Source: Microbacterium sp. JZ31 (GTDB taxonomy: Bacteria > Actinomycetota > Actinomycetes > Actinomycetales > Microbacteriaceae). Taken from it: a stretch of 64,000 nucleotides of DNA. Position 1 is the stretch's first letter; each line of letters opens with the position of its first letter. The translations under genes and the position numbers were made by a program. The notes beneath the pieces are model-generated. The model saw only the letters and a list, made by a program, of their open reading frames with translations, made no database searches and had not been told where the DNA came from. Positions 9,072-16,333 of the stretch are shown piece by piece. Location: positions 1-64,000 of the forward strand of contig NZ_CP017661.1 of NCBI RefSeq assembly GCF_016805985.1, written 5' to 3'.

Positions 9072-9688
9072 GACGACAGCTCCACGGCCTCGCGGGCGGA
9101 TGCCGCGACCGCGTCGGCGCCCTCGGCGGCCGCCGCGACGATCCAGCTGCCGCTCGCGGCGAACACCGCGGGGTGGGCGAGGTGCTCGGCGAGGTTGGCG
9201 GGGCGGATGCCGCCGGAGGGCATGAACCGCACGTCGCGGTACACGTCGGCGTACGCGCTCAGGAGCTTCAGCCCGCCGAAGGCGCCTGCGGGGAACAGCT
9301 TCAGCCGCGACAGGCCCAGCGACATCGCCGCCTGCACCTCGGTGGGCGTCAGCACGCCGGGGACGACGGGGATGCCCGCGTCCTGCGCGTACCGCACGAC
9401 GTCCGCGTTCAGGCCGGGCGTGACGACGAAGGCGGCACCGAGGTCGATGACCTCCTTCGCCTGCTCGACCGTCAGCACCGTGCCGGCGCCGACGAGAAGA
9501 TCGCCGCGCGCCGCGAGCCGGCCGAGGGCCGCGGCGCCGAGGTCGCCGCGCAGGGCCACCTCGACCACGGGAAGCCCGCCCGCGACGAGCCCGTCGCCGA
9601 TCGCGTCGACATGAGACGCGTCGGAGATCGACGCCAGCGGCACCACGCGGTGCGTGAACAGCGGGTGATTCAGGTCGGCGCCGGTCAT
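9068..9688 (-). CDS. eda: KDPG/KHG aldolase
   Basis: This 206-residue class I aldolase cleaves 2-keto-3-deoxy-6-phosphogluconate to pyruvate and glyceraldehyde 3-phosphate. The Schiff-base lysine is Lys130 in RLKLFPA, the catalytic glutamate is Glu43 in VVEVALR, and GAGTVL, FVVTPG, PGVLTPTE and FMPSGGI are present as in the Entner-Doudoroff enzyme. The usual TLR strand reads ALR. The start overlaps the kduD stop (ATGA) and its own stop overlaps the kinase start, so three enzymes are translated as a chain. Confidence 0.93.
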   Translation of the reverse strand: MTGADLNHPLFTHRVVPLASISDASHVDAIGDGLVAGGLPVVEVALRGDLGAAALGRLAARGDLLVGAGTVLTVEQAKEVIDLGAAFVVTPGLNADVVRYAQDAGIPVVPGVLTPTEVQAAMSLGLSRLKLFPAGAFGGLKLLSAYADVYRDVRFMPSGGIRPANLAEHLAHPAVFAASGSWIVAAAAEGADAVAASAREAVELSS

Positions 9689-10443
9689 CGGCCCATCCAG
9701 CCGCCGTCGACGGGCAGCACCACGCCGGAGACGTAGTCGGAGGCGCGGCTCGCGAGGAACACGGTCGCCCCGCCCAGGTCGCTCGCCTCACCCCAGCGGC
9801 CCGCCGGGATCCGCTCGAGGATCGAGCGCGAACGGTCGGGGTCGTCGCGCAGCGCCTCGGTGTTGTCGGTCGCGATGTAGCCGGGAGCGATGGCATTCAC
9901 GTTGACCCGCTTCGAGGCCCACTCGTTCGCCAGGGCCTTGGTGAGGCCCGCGATCGCCGACTTCGCGGCCGCGTAGCCGGGCACGTTGATGCCGCCCTGG
10001 AAGCTCAGCAGGCTCGCGGTGAAGATGATCTTGCCCCCGCCGCGCGCGATCATCCCCGCGCCGACGAGCTGCGACAGCGCGAACTGGCTGTTGAGGTTCA
10101 CGTCGATCACCTCGTCCCAGTACTCCGCGGGGTGCTCGGCCGCGGGGGCGCGCCGGATGGTGCCGGCGTTGTTGACGAGGATGTCGGCGCGATCCGCGAC
10201 CGCGCGGCCGAACTCCGTCACCGCCTCGCGGCTGCGGAAGTCGACGGCGTGGCCCTCGAACCGGCGGCCGAGCTCCCGCACGCGGCGGCCGATGGCGCCG
10301 CCGTCGGACTCCTGGCTCGCGGAGGCGCCGATGATGTCGGCGCCGGCCTGGGCGAGGGCCTCGGCCATCGCGAAGCCGATGCCGCGGCGCGCGCCGGTGA
10401 CGACGGCCGTGCGCCCGGTGAGGTCGAACAGATCGGTGGTCAT
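9685..10443 (-). CDS. kduD: 2-deoxy-D-gluconate 3-dehydrogenase-type SDR (KduD)
   Basis: This 252-residue classical short-chain dehydrogenase has the nucleotide-binding TGARRGIG motif, NNAG, the catalytic Ser in FTASLLSFQGG, and YAAAK. The sequence SFQGGINVPGYAAAKSA and the PVDGGWMGR C-terminus are characteristic of KduD-type enzymes, which reduce 2,5-diketo-3-deoxygluconate to 2-keto-3-deoxygluconate with NAD(P)H. AAGGAG precedes the ATG. It lies between a Zn-dehydrogenase and the aldolase, and kduI is in the divergent operon, so the pathway assignment is strong. Confidence 0.92.
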   Translation of the reverse strand: MTTDLFDLTGRTAVVTGARRGIGFAMAEALAQAGADIIGASASQESDGGAIGRRVRELGRRFEGHAVDFRSREAVTEFGRAVADRADILVNNAGTIRRAPAAEHPAEYWDEVIDVNLNSQFALSQLVGAGMIARGGGKIIFTASLLSFQGGINVPGYAAAKSAIAGLTKALANEWASKRVNVNAIAPGYIATDNTEALRDDPDRSRSILERIPAGRWGEASDLGGATVFLASRASDYVSGVVLPVDGGWMGR

Positions 10444-10463
10444 GCTGCTCCTTCGGAGGACGG

Positions 10464-10504
10464 GGCGGACGAGATCGGTCGAGGCGGCTCTCGACCCGTC
10501 CGCC
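10464..10504 (-). other. Two-tier intercistronic RNA hairpin between the dehydrogenase and kduD
   Basis: An 8-bp outer stem (GGCGGACG at 10464-10471 with CGTCCGCC at 10497-10504) encloses a 6-bp inner stem (GTCGAG with CTCGAC). It fills most of the 64-bp gap between the stop of the Zn-dehydrogenase and the kduD ribosome site. No T-tract follows. It could be a partial terminator or an RNA stabiliser or processing site that sets different expression for the two parts of the operon. Confidence 0.5.
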
Positions 10505-10507
10505 GAG

Positions 10508-11551
10508 TCAGTTCTGGACGTCGATGAGCACCTTGAGCGCCTGCGCGCTCGTCAGGGTCTCGAAGGCGGCGAGGGTCTCGGACAGCGGCACCGTCGCGCT
10601 GATCAGCTCGTCCGCGGGCACCGCGCCGGCGGCGATCAGGGCGATGGCGCGTTCGAAGTCCTCGCGCTCGTATACGCGGGCGCCGAGCAGCTCGAGCTCG
10701 CGCCAGAACACGCGGTGCAGGTCGATCGGCACGGGCTTCGGGTGGATCGCCACCATCACGAGTCGGCCGCGCGTGCGCGCGTGGTTCGTCGCGTCGAGCG
10801 CCGTGGCCGCGAGACCCGCGACCTCGAACACGACGTCGGCGCCCGCGCCGCCCGTGCGCTCCTGCACGATCGCCGCCAGGTCCTCGGTGAGCGGGTCGAC
10901 CGCGTGCGCGCCGTGCCGGGCCGCGAAAGCGCGGCGATCGGCGTTCGGCTCGGCGAGGATCACGTCGGCGCCGGTCTGCCGGGCCACGAGGGCGATGAGC
11001 TGGCCGATCGGTCCGCCGCCGATCACGAGGGCGGTCTCGCCCGCGACCAGGCGCGAGCGGCGCACGTCGTGCGCGGCCACGGCGAGCGGCTCGACGAGAG
11101 CGGCGTGCGGCAGCGAGACATCGTCGGGAAGCGGGATGACCAGTCGTGCCGGCACCGTCCACAGCTCCTGCATCGCGCCGGTCGTCTCGATGCCGACGAA
11201 GGCGAGGTTCTGGCAGATGTGCCGGTGGCCCGCCCGGCAGGCGGGGCAGTCGCCGCACCAGTCGAGCGGCATGACGGTCACGATGTCGCCCGGCTTCACG
11301 CCGTCGACGCCTCCGCCGACCGCCTCGACCGTGCCGCTCATCTCGTGGCCGATCGCCTGCGGCGGCGAGACGCGCTGATCCATGTGGCCGTGCAGGATGT
11401 GCAGGTCGGTGCCGCAGATGCCGCAGTACGCGACGCGGATCTGCACCTGTCCCTCGCGCGGCGGCGAGATCGGGTCCTGCCCGATCTCGATCCGTCCTTC
11501 GCCCGCGTACTTCGCCGCGCGTCCTCCGCCGGCGTACTCCTGTGCACGCAC
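10508..11551 (-). CDS. Zinc-dependent alcohol dehydrogenase (sorbitol/threonine dehydrogenase-like MDR)
   Basis: This 347-residue medium-chain dehydrogenase/reductase has the catalytic zinc cysteine in YCGICGTDLH and the His-Glu pair in AIGHEMSG. The structural-zinc loop holds four cysteines (WCGDCPACRAGHRHIC), and the Rossmann motif is VIGGGPIGQ. It starts at GTG with GAGGGGAG upstream and is the first gene of the leftward deoxy-uronate operon. A uronate or polyol oxidation step is likely, but no named KDG-pathway enzyme of this family is obvious. It may feed a side substrate such as an alditol or aldonate into the route. Confidence 0.88.
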   Translation of the reverse strand: MRAQEYAGGGRAAKYAGEGRIEIGQDPISPPREGQVQIRVAYCGICGTDLHILHGHMDQRVSPPQAIGHEMSGTVEAVGGGVDGVKPGDIVTVMPLDWCGDCPACRAGHRHICQNLAFVGIETTGAMQELWTVPARLVIPLPDDVSLPHAALVEPLAVAAHDVRRSRLVAGETALVIGGGPIGQLIALVARQTGADVILAEPNADRRAFAARHGAHAVDPLTEDLAAIVQERTGGAGADVVFEVAGLAATALDATNHARTRGRLVMVAIHPKPVPIDLHRVFWRELELLGARVYEREDFERAIALIAAGAVPADELISATVPLSETLAAFETLTSAQALKVLIDVQN

Positions 11552-11596
11552 CTGGTCTCCCCTCTGAGATCGTGCGCCGTCTGTTCGGCTCCGAGT

Positions 11597-11656
11597 ATGA
11601 AACAGGATTCCATTTGAAGTCCCGTGTGGTGAAACTCGGTTCTATGTGGGTAGAGT
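11597..11656. promoter_or_regulatory. Divergent promoter with two IclR-type operator candidates
   Basis: Two similar imperfect inverted repeats face each other in the control region. Site 1 is ATGAAACAGGATTCCAT (11597-11613, outer ATGxAA/TTxCAT arms), and site 2 is GAAACTCGGTTCTATG (11631-11646). Their centres are about 32 bp apart, three helical turns. A possible rightward promoter is GTGAAA (11629-11634) - 16 bp - TAGAGT (11651-11656), so site 2 lies in its core. The IclR-family gene at 15463 is the natural candidate regulator, with deoxy-uronates or KDG as inducer. The sites are seen in the sequence; the regulator assignment is inference. Confidence 0.5.
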
Positions 11657-11670
11657 AGCCGACGATTCAA

Positions 11671-11694
11671 CCGCCGGCGCAAGGGCGCCCGGCG
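11671..11694 (+). other. 5'-UTR hairpin just upstream of dctP
   Basis: CCGCCGG (11671-11677) pairs with CCGGCGG (11688-11694), and an inner CGC/GCG extends the stem around an AAGG loop with one bulged C. The hairpin ends about 9 bases before the GAGGAGG ribosome site of the binding-protein gene. It would stabilise the transcript 5' end or modulate initiation. No T-run follows, so it is not a strong terminator. Confidence 0.4.
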
Positions 11695-11716
11695 GGACTC
11701 AACGAGGAGGATTCCC

Positions 11717-12721
11717 ATGCACAAGCGGATTCTTGCCGCATCGGCGGCCGCCGTCCTGGCCCTCTCGCTCGCCGGCTGCGCGTCCGGCGGCGACGGCGGA
11801 TCGGGCGGAGAGTCGCGCGTGTTCCGCGTCGCGTTCAACCAGAACACGGAGCACCCGCAGGCGCAGGCCATCCTGGAGCTGTCGGACAGGCTCGAGGAGG
11901 AGACCGACGGCAGGTACTCGCTCGAGCTCTTCCCCGACGGCACGCTCGGCGCCCAGGAGGCGACCATCGAGCAGGTGCAGTCGGGCACGATCGACTTCGC
12001 GCTCGTCGCCGGGTCGCTGCTCGAGAGCTTCAACCCCGACTTCTCGGTCGTGAACCTGCCGTACCTCTACGAGTCGCCCGAGCACCAGATGTCCGTGCTC
12101 AACGACCGCGAGATCGTCGGCGACCTGTACGACTCGCTGCTCGAGGACAACATGAAGGTTCTCACCGCCTACCACGGCGGCGTGCGCAACGTGTACACCG
12201 ACAAGGCCGTCGAGACGCCCGCCGACCTCGCGGGCGCCAAGATCCGCGTGATCGGCTCCGAGACGAACGTGCGGATGATGGAGCTGATGGGCGGCGTCGG
12301 CACGCCGATGGCGCAGGACGAGGTCTACACCGCCATCCAGTCGGGCGTGATCGACGGCGGCGAGAACAACGAGCTGATCTACTCCTCGCTGTCGCACGAC
12401 GAGATCGCGCCGTTCTACTCGTCCACGCAGCACCTGATGATGCCCGACTACCTCGTCGCGAGCCCCACCGTCTGGGACGGCCTCGACGAGGAGACCCGCG
12501 GCATCTTCGAGGAGCTGCTCGCCGAGTCGGTCGACACCGAGCTCGCCGCCTTCGACGCCGCCGTGTCGGGTGCGAAGGCCGCCGCCGAGGAGGCGGGCGC
12601 CACGTTCGTCGAGTCCGACGTCGACGCCTTCCGCGAGGCCGTGCTGCCGCTCCACGAGGAGCTGGTGACCACGCCCGCCACGCAGGAGATCTACGACGCG
12701 ATCGAGGCCGCGCGCGGCTGA
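11717..12721 (+). CDS. dctP: TRAP transporter substrate-binding lipoprotein (DctP family)
   Basis: This 334-residue protein starts with a lipoprotein signal (MHKRILAASAAAVLALSLAGC, lipobox LAGC, Cys about residue 21) followed by a Gly/Ser linker. The mature part is a DctP/TAXI-type binding fold with GTLGAQEATIEQVQSGTIDF and GAKIRVIGSETNVRMMELMGG, the latter containing the usual carboxylate-clamping Arg. GAGGAGG precedes the ATG. Together with dctQ and dctM it imports an organic acid driven by an ion gradient. Its link to kduI, kduD, kdgK and eda points to a hexuronate-derived ligand. Confidence 0.92.
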   Translation: MHKRILAASAAAVLALSLAGCASGGDGGSGGESRVFRVAFNQNTEHPQAQAILELSDRLEEETDGRYSLELFPDGTLGAQEATIEQVQSGTIDFALVAGSLLESFNPDFSVVNLPYLYESPEHQMSVLNDREIVGDLYDSLLEDNMKVLTAYHGGVRNVYTDKAVETPADLAGAKIRVIGSETNVRMMELMGGVGTPMAQDEVYTAIQSGVIDGGENNELIYSSLSHDEIAPFYSSTQHLMMPDYLVASPTVWDGLDEETRGIFEELLAESVDTELAAFDAAVSGAKAAAEEAGATFVESDVDAFREAVLPLHEELVTTPATQEIYDAIEAARG

Positions 12722-12749
12722 TCCGCGCCCTCACCACCCGGGGAAGTCC

Positions 12750-13265
12750 ATGACCATCGTCAGACGCTGGCTCGACCGCATCCTGCGAGCCCTCTGCATC
12801 GTCCTGTTCGCCGCGCTCGTGCTGCTCGTCGTGTGGCAGGTGTTCACGCGCCTCGTGCTCGGTCAGCCGAGCGCGTGGAGCGAGGAGGCCGCGCGCTACA
12901 CGTTCGTGTGGGCGAGCATGATCGGCATCGCGATCGCGGTGGGCGAGAAGGCCGACGTGGTCATGGACTTCCTGGTGGAGAAGCTGCCGCGCACGGCGCA
13001 GCGGGTGGTGGACATCCTGGCGTACCTGACGGTGCTCGCCTTCGCCGCCTATGTCATGGTCTACGGCGGCATCAAGCAGGCCGCGCTCGCGTGGCAGCAG
13101 ACGAACCCGCTGCTGCCGTTCACGCAGGGACAGCTCTACCTGGCGCTGCCGATCTCGGGCGCGCTGCTCATCTTCTATCTGGTCCTCCACATCGCCCACG
13201 CGCTGTCCCGCGGCTACGCGGGCCGTGAGGGCTTCCACGAGGACCCGGAGGCCGCGACCGCATGA
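12750..13265 (+). CDS. dctQ: TRAP transporter small permease (DctQ family)
   Basis: This 171-residue protein has four predicted transmembrane helices (CIVLFAALVLLVVWQVFTRLV; a WASMIGIAIAVGEK region; TVLAFAAYVMVYGG; ISGALLIFYLVLHIAHA). The conserved SAWSEEAARYTFVWASMIG segment of DctQ proteins is present. It associates with DctM to form the membrane unit. Its TGA overlaps the dctM ATG (ATGA), giving coupled translation. Confidence 0.92.
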   Translation: MTIVRRWLDRILRALCIVLFAALVLLVVWQVFTRLVLGQPSAWSEEAARYTFVWASMIGIAIAVGEKADVVMDFLVEKLPRTAQRVVDILAYLTVLAFAAYVMVYGGIKQAALAWQQTNPLLPFTQGQLYLALPISGALLIFYLVLHIAHALSRGYAGREGFHEDPEAATA

Positions 13266-14572
13266 TCGATCCCGCGCTCATCGGCGCCATCCTCATCGGC
13301 GGGCTCATCGTCCTGCTCGCGATCGGCGCCCCCGTCTCCATCTCGATCGGCCTGCCCTCCGCGATCTGCCTGCTGCTCGTGGCCGGCTTCGACAACGGCG
13401 CCATGACCTCGGTCCAGCAGATGTTCCGGGGCGCGAACTCGTTCGCCCTGCTCGCCATCCCGTTCTTCGTGCTCGCGGGCGTGATCATGAACAACGGCGG
13501 CATCGCGGCCCGATTGATCAACCTGGCCCGCGTGCTGGTCGGGCGCACGCCCGCCCCGCTCATGCAGTCGAACGTGATCGCGAACGCGATCTTCGGCACC
13601 GTGTCCGGCTCGGCCGTCGCGACGGCGGCCGCCGTCGGCTCGACGATGAGCCCGATGCTGCGCAAGGAGGGCTACGACCGCTCCATGGCGGCGGCGGCGA
13701 ACGTCGCCTCGGCGCCCGCGGGCATGCTGATCCCGCCGAGCAACACGCTCATCGTGTACTCGCTCGCGGCGGGCGGCACGTCGGTCGGCGCGCTGTTCAT
13801 GGCCGGCTACGTCCCCGGCATCCTGTGGGCCCTCGTGTGCGCAGCGGTCGTGTGGTTCTACGCCCGCCGCCACCCCGAGCTGAAGGGACAGCCGTTCCCG
13901 GGCTGGCGCGTGTTCTTCGCGACCGTGCTGCAGGCGCTGCCGTCGCTCGGCCTCATCGTGGTCGCGATCGGCGGCATCGTCGCCGGCTTCTTCACCCCCA
14001 CGGAGGGCTCCGCGATCGCGGTCGTCTACGCCCTCGTGCTGTCGTTCATCTATCGCACGATCCGCCCGCGCGACCTCGCGGGCATCCTGTACGACGCGTG
14101 CCGCACGAGCGCGATCGTGATCTTCCTGATCGCCGTGTCGTCGATCATGGGCTACGTCATGACCTACGCGCGGCTGCCGCAGCTGATCGCGGAGGCGCTG
14201 TTCGGCTGGACCGACTCCAAGGTCGTCGTGCTGCTGATCATGATGGTGCTGCTGCTGCTGATCGGCATCCCGCTCGACCCGACGCCGGCGCTGCTGATCT
14301 TCGTGCCCATCTTCCTGCCGATCGCCGTCTCGTACGGCATCGACCCCGTGCACTTCGGCATCATGATGGTCTTCAACCTGTCGATCGCCGTGATCTCCCC
14401 GCCGTCCGCGCCCGTGCTGTTCGTCGGCACGCAGGTGGCCAAGGCACGGCTCGAGCCCGTGATCGTGAAGATGGTGCCGTTCCTCATCGCGCTGATCGCG
14501 ATGCTGTTCGTCGTCGTCTTCGTCCCCGACCTGTCGCTGTGGCTGCCGCGACTCGTCGGACTCGTCAACTGA
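13262..14572 (+). CDS. dctM: TRAP transporter large permease (DctM family)
   Basis: This 436-residue protein has about 12 transmembrane segments and DctM signatures. These include an FALLAIPFFVLAGVIMNNGGIA stretch, GTVSGSAVATAAAVGS, ASAPAGMLIPPSNT and, near the end, NLSIAVISPPSAPVLFVG. It forms the ion-coupled transport channel of the tripartite system, and the length is typical of unfused DctM. kduI follows 26 bp after the stop, placing transport and the first catabolic enzyme on one transcript. Confidence 0.95.
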   Translation: MIDPALIGAILIGGLIVLLAIGAPVSISIGLPSAICLLLVAGFDNGAMTSVQQMFRGANSFALLAIPFFVLAGVIMNNGGIAARLINLARVLVGRTPAPLMQSNVIANAIFGTVSGSAVATAAAVGSTMSPMLRKEGYDRSMAAAANVASAPAGMLIPPSNTLIVYSLAAGGTSVGALFMAGYVPGILWALVCAAVVWFYARRHPELKGQPFPGWRVFFATVLQALPSLGLIVVAIGGIVAGFFTPTEGSAIAVVYALVLSFIYRTIRPRDLAGILYDACRTSAIVIFLIAVSSIMGYVMTYARLPQLIAEALFGWTDSKVVVLLIMMVLLLLIGIPLDPTPALLIFVPIFLPIAVSYGIDPVHFGIMMVFNLSIAVISPPSAPVLFVGTQVAKARLEPVIVKMVPFLIALIAMLFVVVFVPDLSLWLPRLVGLVN

Positions 14573-14597
14573 CCCCACCCGTCTTCGAGGAGGACAC

Positions 14598-15434
14598 ATG
14601 GCATCCCGGATGCGCGGCCCCGTCGCCGCAGAGCAGATCCCCGGCTTCACGCAGCAGGACCTGCGCGATCGCTTCCTTGTCGAGAGCCTGCTGGTGCCCG
14701 GCGAGTTCGTCGCGGTGCCGACGCACTATGACCGCGTCGTCGCGGTGGGCGCCGTGCCGACCGCGGAGCCCATCGCGCTCGCGACGATCCCCGAGATCCG
14801 CTCGGAGTTCTTCCTCGAGCACCGCGAGATCGGCATCGTCAACGTGGGCGGGACCGGCACCGTCACGGCCGACGGCACCGAGTACCGGATGGAGCGCGAG
14901 GCGGTGCTGTACCTCGGTCGCGGCACGCGCGACGTCTCCTTCGCCTCGGACGACGCCGCGGCACCCGCGAAGTTCTACGGCTTCTCCGCCCCGGCGCACA
15001 CGGCTTTCCCCAGCACGCTCGCCACGCCCGATGAGGGCACCATCCGCGAGCTCGGCGACCAGCTGACCTCCAACCGGCGGACGCTGCGCCAGGTGATCCA
15101 CGAGAACGGGATCCGCAGCTGCCAGGTCGTCATGGGCGTCACCCGCCTGCACCCGGGCAACATGTGGAACACGCTGCCCTCGCACACGCACGAGCGCCGC
15201 ACGGAGTTCTACCTGTACTTCGACGTCGCCGAGGACGCGCGCGTCCTGCATCTCATGGGCGAGCCCACCGAGACGCGGCATATGCTCATGGCGAGCGATC
15301 AGCTCGTCATGTCGCCGAGCTGGTCGATTCACTCCGGCGTCGGATCCCAGGCCTACGCGTTCGTGTGGGCGATGGCCGGCGAGAACCAGTCGTTCGACGA
15401 CATGGACCACGTGCAGATCACCGAGCTGGTGTAG
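14598..15434 (+). CDS. kduI: 5-keto-4-deoxyuronate isomerase (4-deoxy-L-threo-5-hexosulose-uronate ketol-isomerase)
   Basis: This 278-residue cupin converts 5-keto-4-deoxyuronate to 2,5-diketo-3-deoxygluconate. The zinc ligands appear as His196, His198 and Glu203 in SHTHERRTEFYLYFD, and His245 in WSIHSG. These are the same residue numbers as I recall for the Escherichia coli enzyme. GAGGAGG precedes the ATG. The substrate normally arises from lyase cleavage of pectin or other uronate polymers. No polysaccharide lyase is in this window, so the organism either imports unsaturated uronates or encodes the lyase elsewhere. Confidence 0.95.
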   Translation: MASRMRGPVAAEQIPGFTQQDLRDRFLVESLLVPGEFVAVPTHYDRVVAVGAVPTAEPIALATIPEIRSEFFLEHREIGIVNVGGTGTVTADGTEYRMEREAVLYLGRGTRDVSFASDDAAAPAKFYGFSAPAHTAFPSTLATPDEGTIRELGDQLTSNRRTLRQVIHENGIRSCQVVMGVTRLHPGNMWNTLPSHTHERRTEFYLYFDVAEDARVLHLMGEPTETRHMLMASDQLVMSPSWSIHSGVGSQAYAFVWAMAGENQSFDDMDHVQITELV

Positions 15435-15462
15435 GCGAGCGGGACGCGGGCGGGAGGGGTCG

Positions 15463-16233
15463 ATGGATCTGCTGACGGAGAAGCACGCGCCGTCGTCCGG
15501 CGCGAGCCACAAGACGCTGCGCGTGCTCGAGGCGGCACTGCTGACCGAGCGCTTCACCGACATCGTCGACGCGGCGGAGCTTCCGAAGTCGACGGTGCAC
15601 CGCATCCTCGCCACGCTCGTGGAGGAGGGGTTCGTCGCGGGCGACGCGGATGCCGGCTATCGTCCGGGCCCGCGCTTCATGACGCTCGCGGGACGTGCGC
15701 TGTCGGGCCTGGACATCTCGCAGCTCGCGCAGCCGGTCGTCGACCGGCTCGTGGCGGAGGTCGACTGCACGGTGCACGTCGGCGTCGTCTCGGGCGACGA
15801 GATGGTGTACATCATCCGCACCGACTCCTCGAAGCCGTACCGGATGCGCTCGCGCGTGGGCCTGGCGATCCCGAAGCACTCGACCGGCATGGGCAAGGCC
15901 GCGATGGCGTATCTGTCCGATGAGGAGGTGGCCGCCTATGTCGAGCGCAACGGGCTGCCCGCCCGCACCGACGCGACGATCACCGACCTGCCGGCGCTGC
16001 GCGAGGTGCTCGCCGACGTGCGGGCCAAGGGGTACGCGCTCGATCTGGGCGAGAACGAGGCGGGCACCGTGTGCGTGGCGGCTCCGATCCGCGACCACAC
16101 GGGGCGCGTGACGCACGGGCTGTCGATCTCCTCGATCGCCCTCGAGCACCCCGGACGCTCGATCGAGGAGCTCGCGCCGCACGCGATCCGGGCCGCCGAC
16201 GAGATCTCCCGTCTGCTCGGCGCGTCACGCTGA
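15463..16233 (+). CDS. IclR-family transcriptional regulator (KdgR-like)
   Basis: This 256-residue protein has an N-terminal winged helix (residues about 15-75, including LPKSTVHRILATLVEEGFV) and a C-terminal IclR effector domain with STGMGKAAMAYL, LGENEAGTVCVAAPI and GLSISSIALEH. It is the last gene of the rightward deoxy-uronate operon, 28 bp after kduI, with GGAGGGG upstream of its ATG. KdgR-type IclR proteins respond to KDG or related uronate intermediates. The twin inverted repeats between the divergent operons are its likely targets, and autoregulation is implied. Confidence 0.9.
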   Translation: MDLLTEKHAPSSGASHKTLRVLEAALLTERFTDIVDAAELPKSTVHRILATLVEEGFVAGDADAGYRPGPRFMTLAGRALSGLDISQLAQPVVDRLVAEVDCTVHVGVVSGDEMVYIIRTDSSKPYRMRSRVGLAIPKHSTGMGKAAMAYLSDEEVAAYVERNGLPARTDATITDLPALREVLADVRAKGYALDLGENEAGTVCVAAPIRDHTGRVTHGLSISSIALEHPGRSIEELAPHAIRAADEISRLLGASR

Positions 16234-16333
16234 GCGCCCGTCGCCGACGGCGCGCGCGGAGCGGATGTGCGCTCGCGGCGAACGGGGCGACGTCACCCGC
16301 GCCGAGACCGATGCCGCCCATAGGGTGGAGGGC

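Noticed and set aside
6654..9614. A 986-codon plus-strand open frame.
   Set aside because: It covers MATE, kdgK and eda in antisense, all of which have clear motifs on the minus strand; the translation is low-complexity Arg/Asp/Gly-rich.
16234..16260. CCGTCGCCGACGG hairpin after the IclR gene.
   Set aside because: Only five base pairs with a three-base loop and a mismatch below it; too weak to report.
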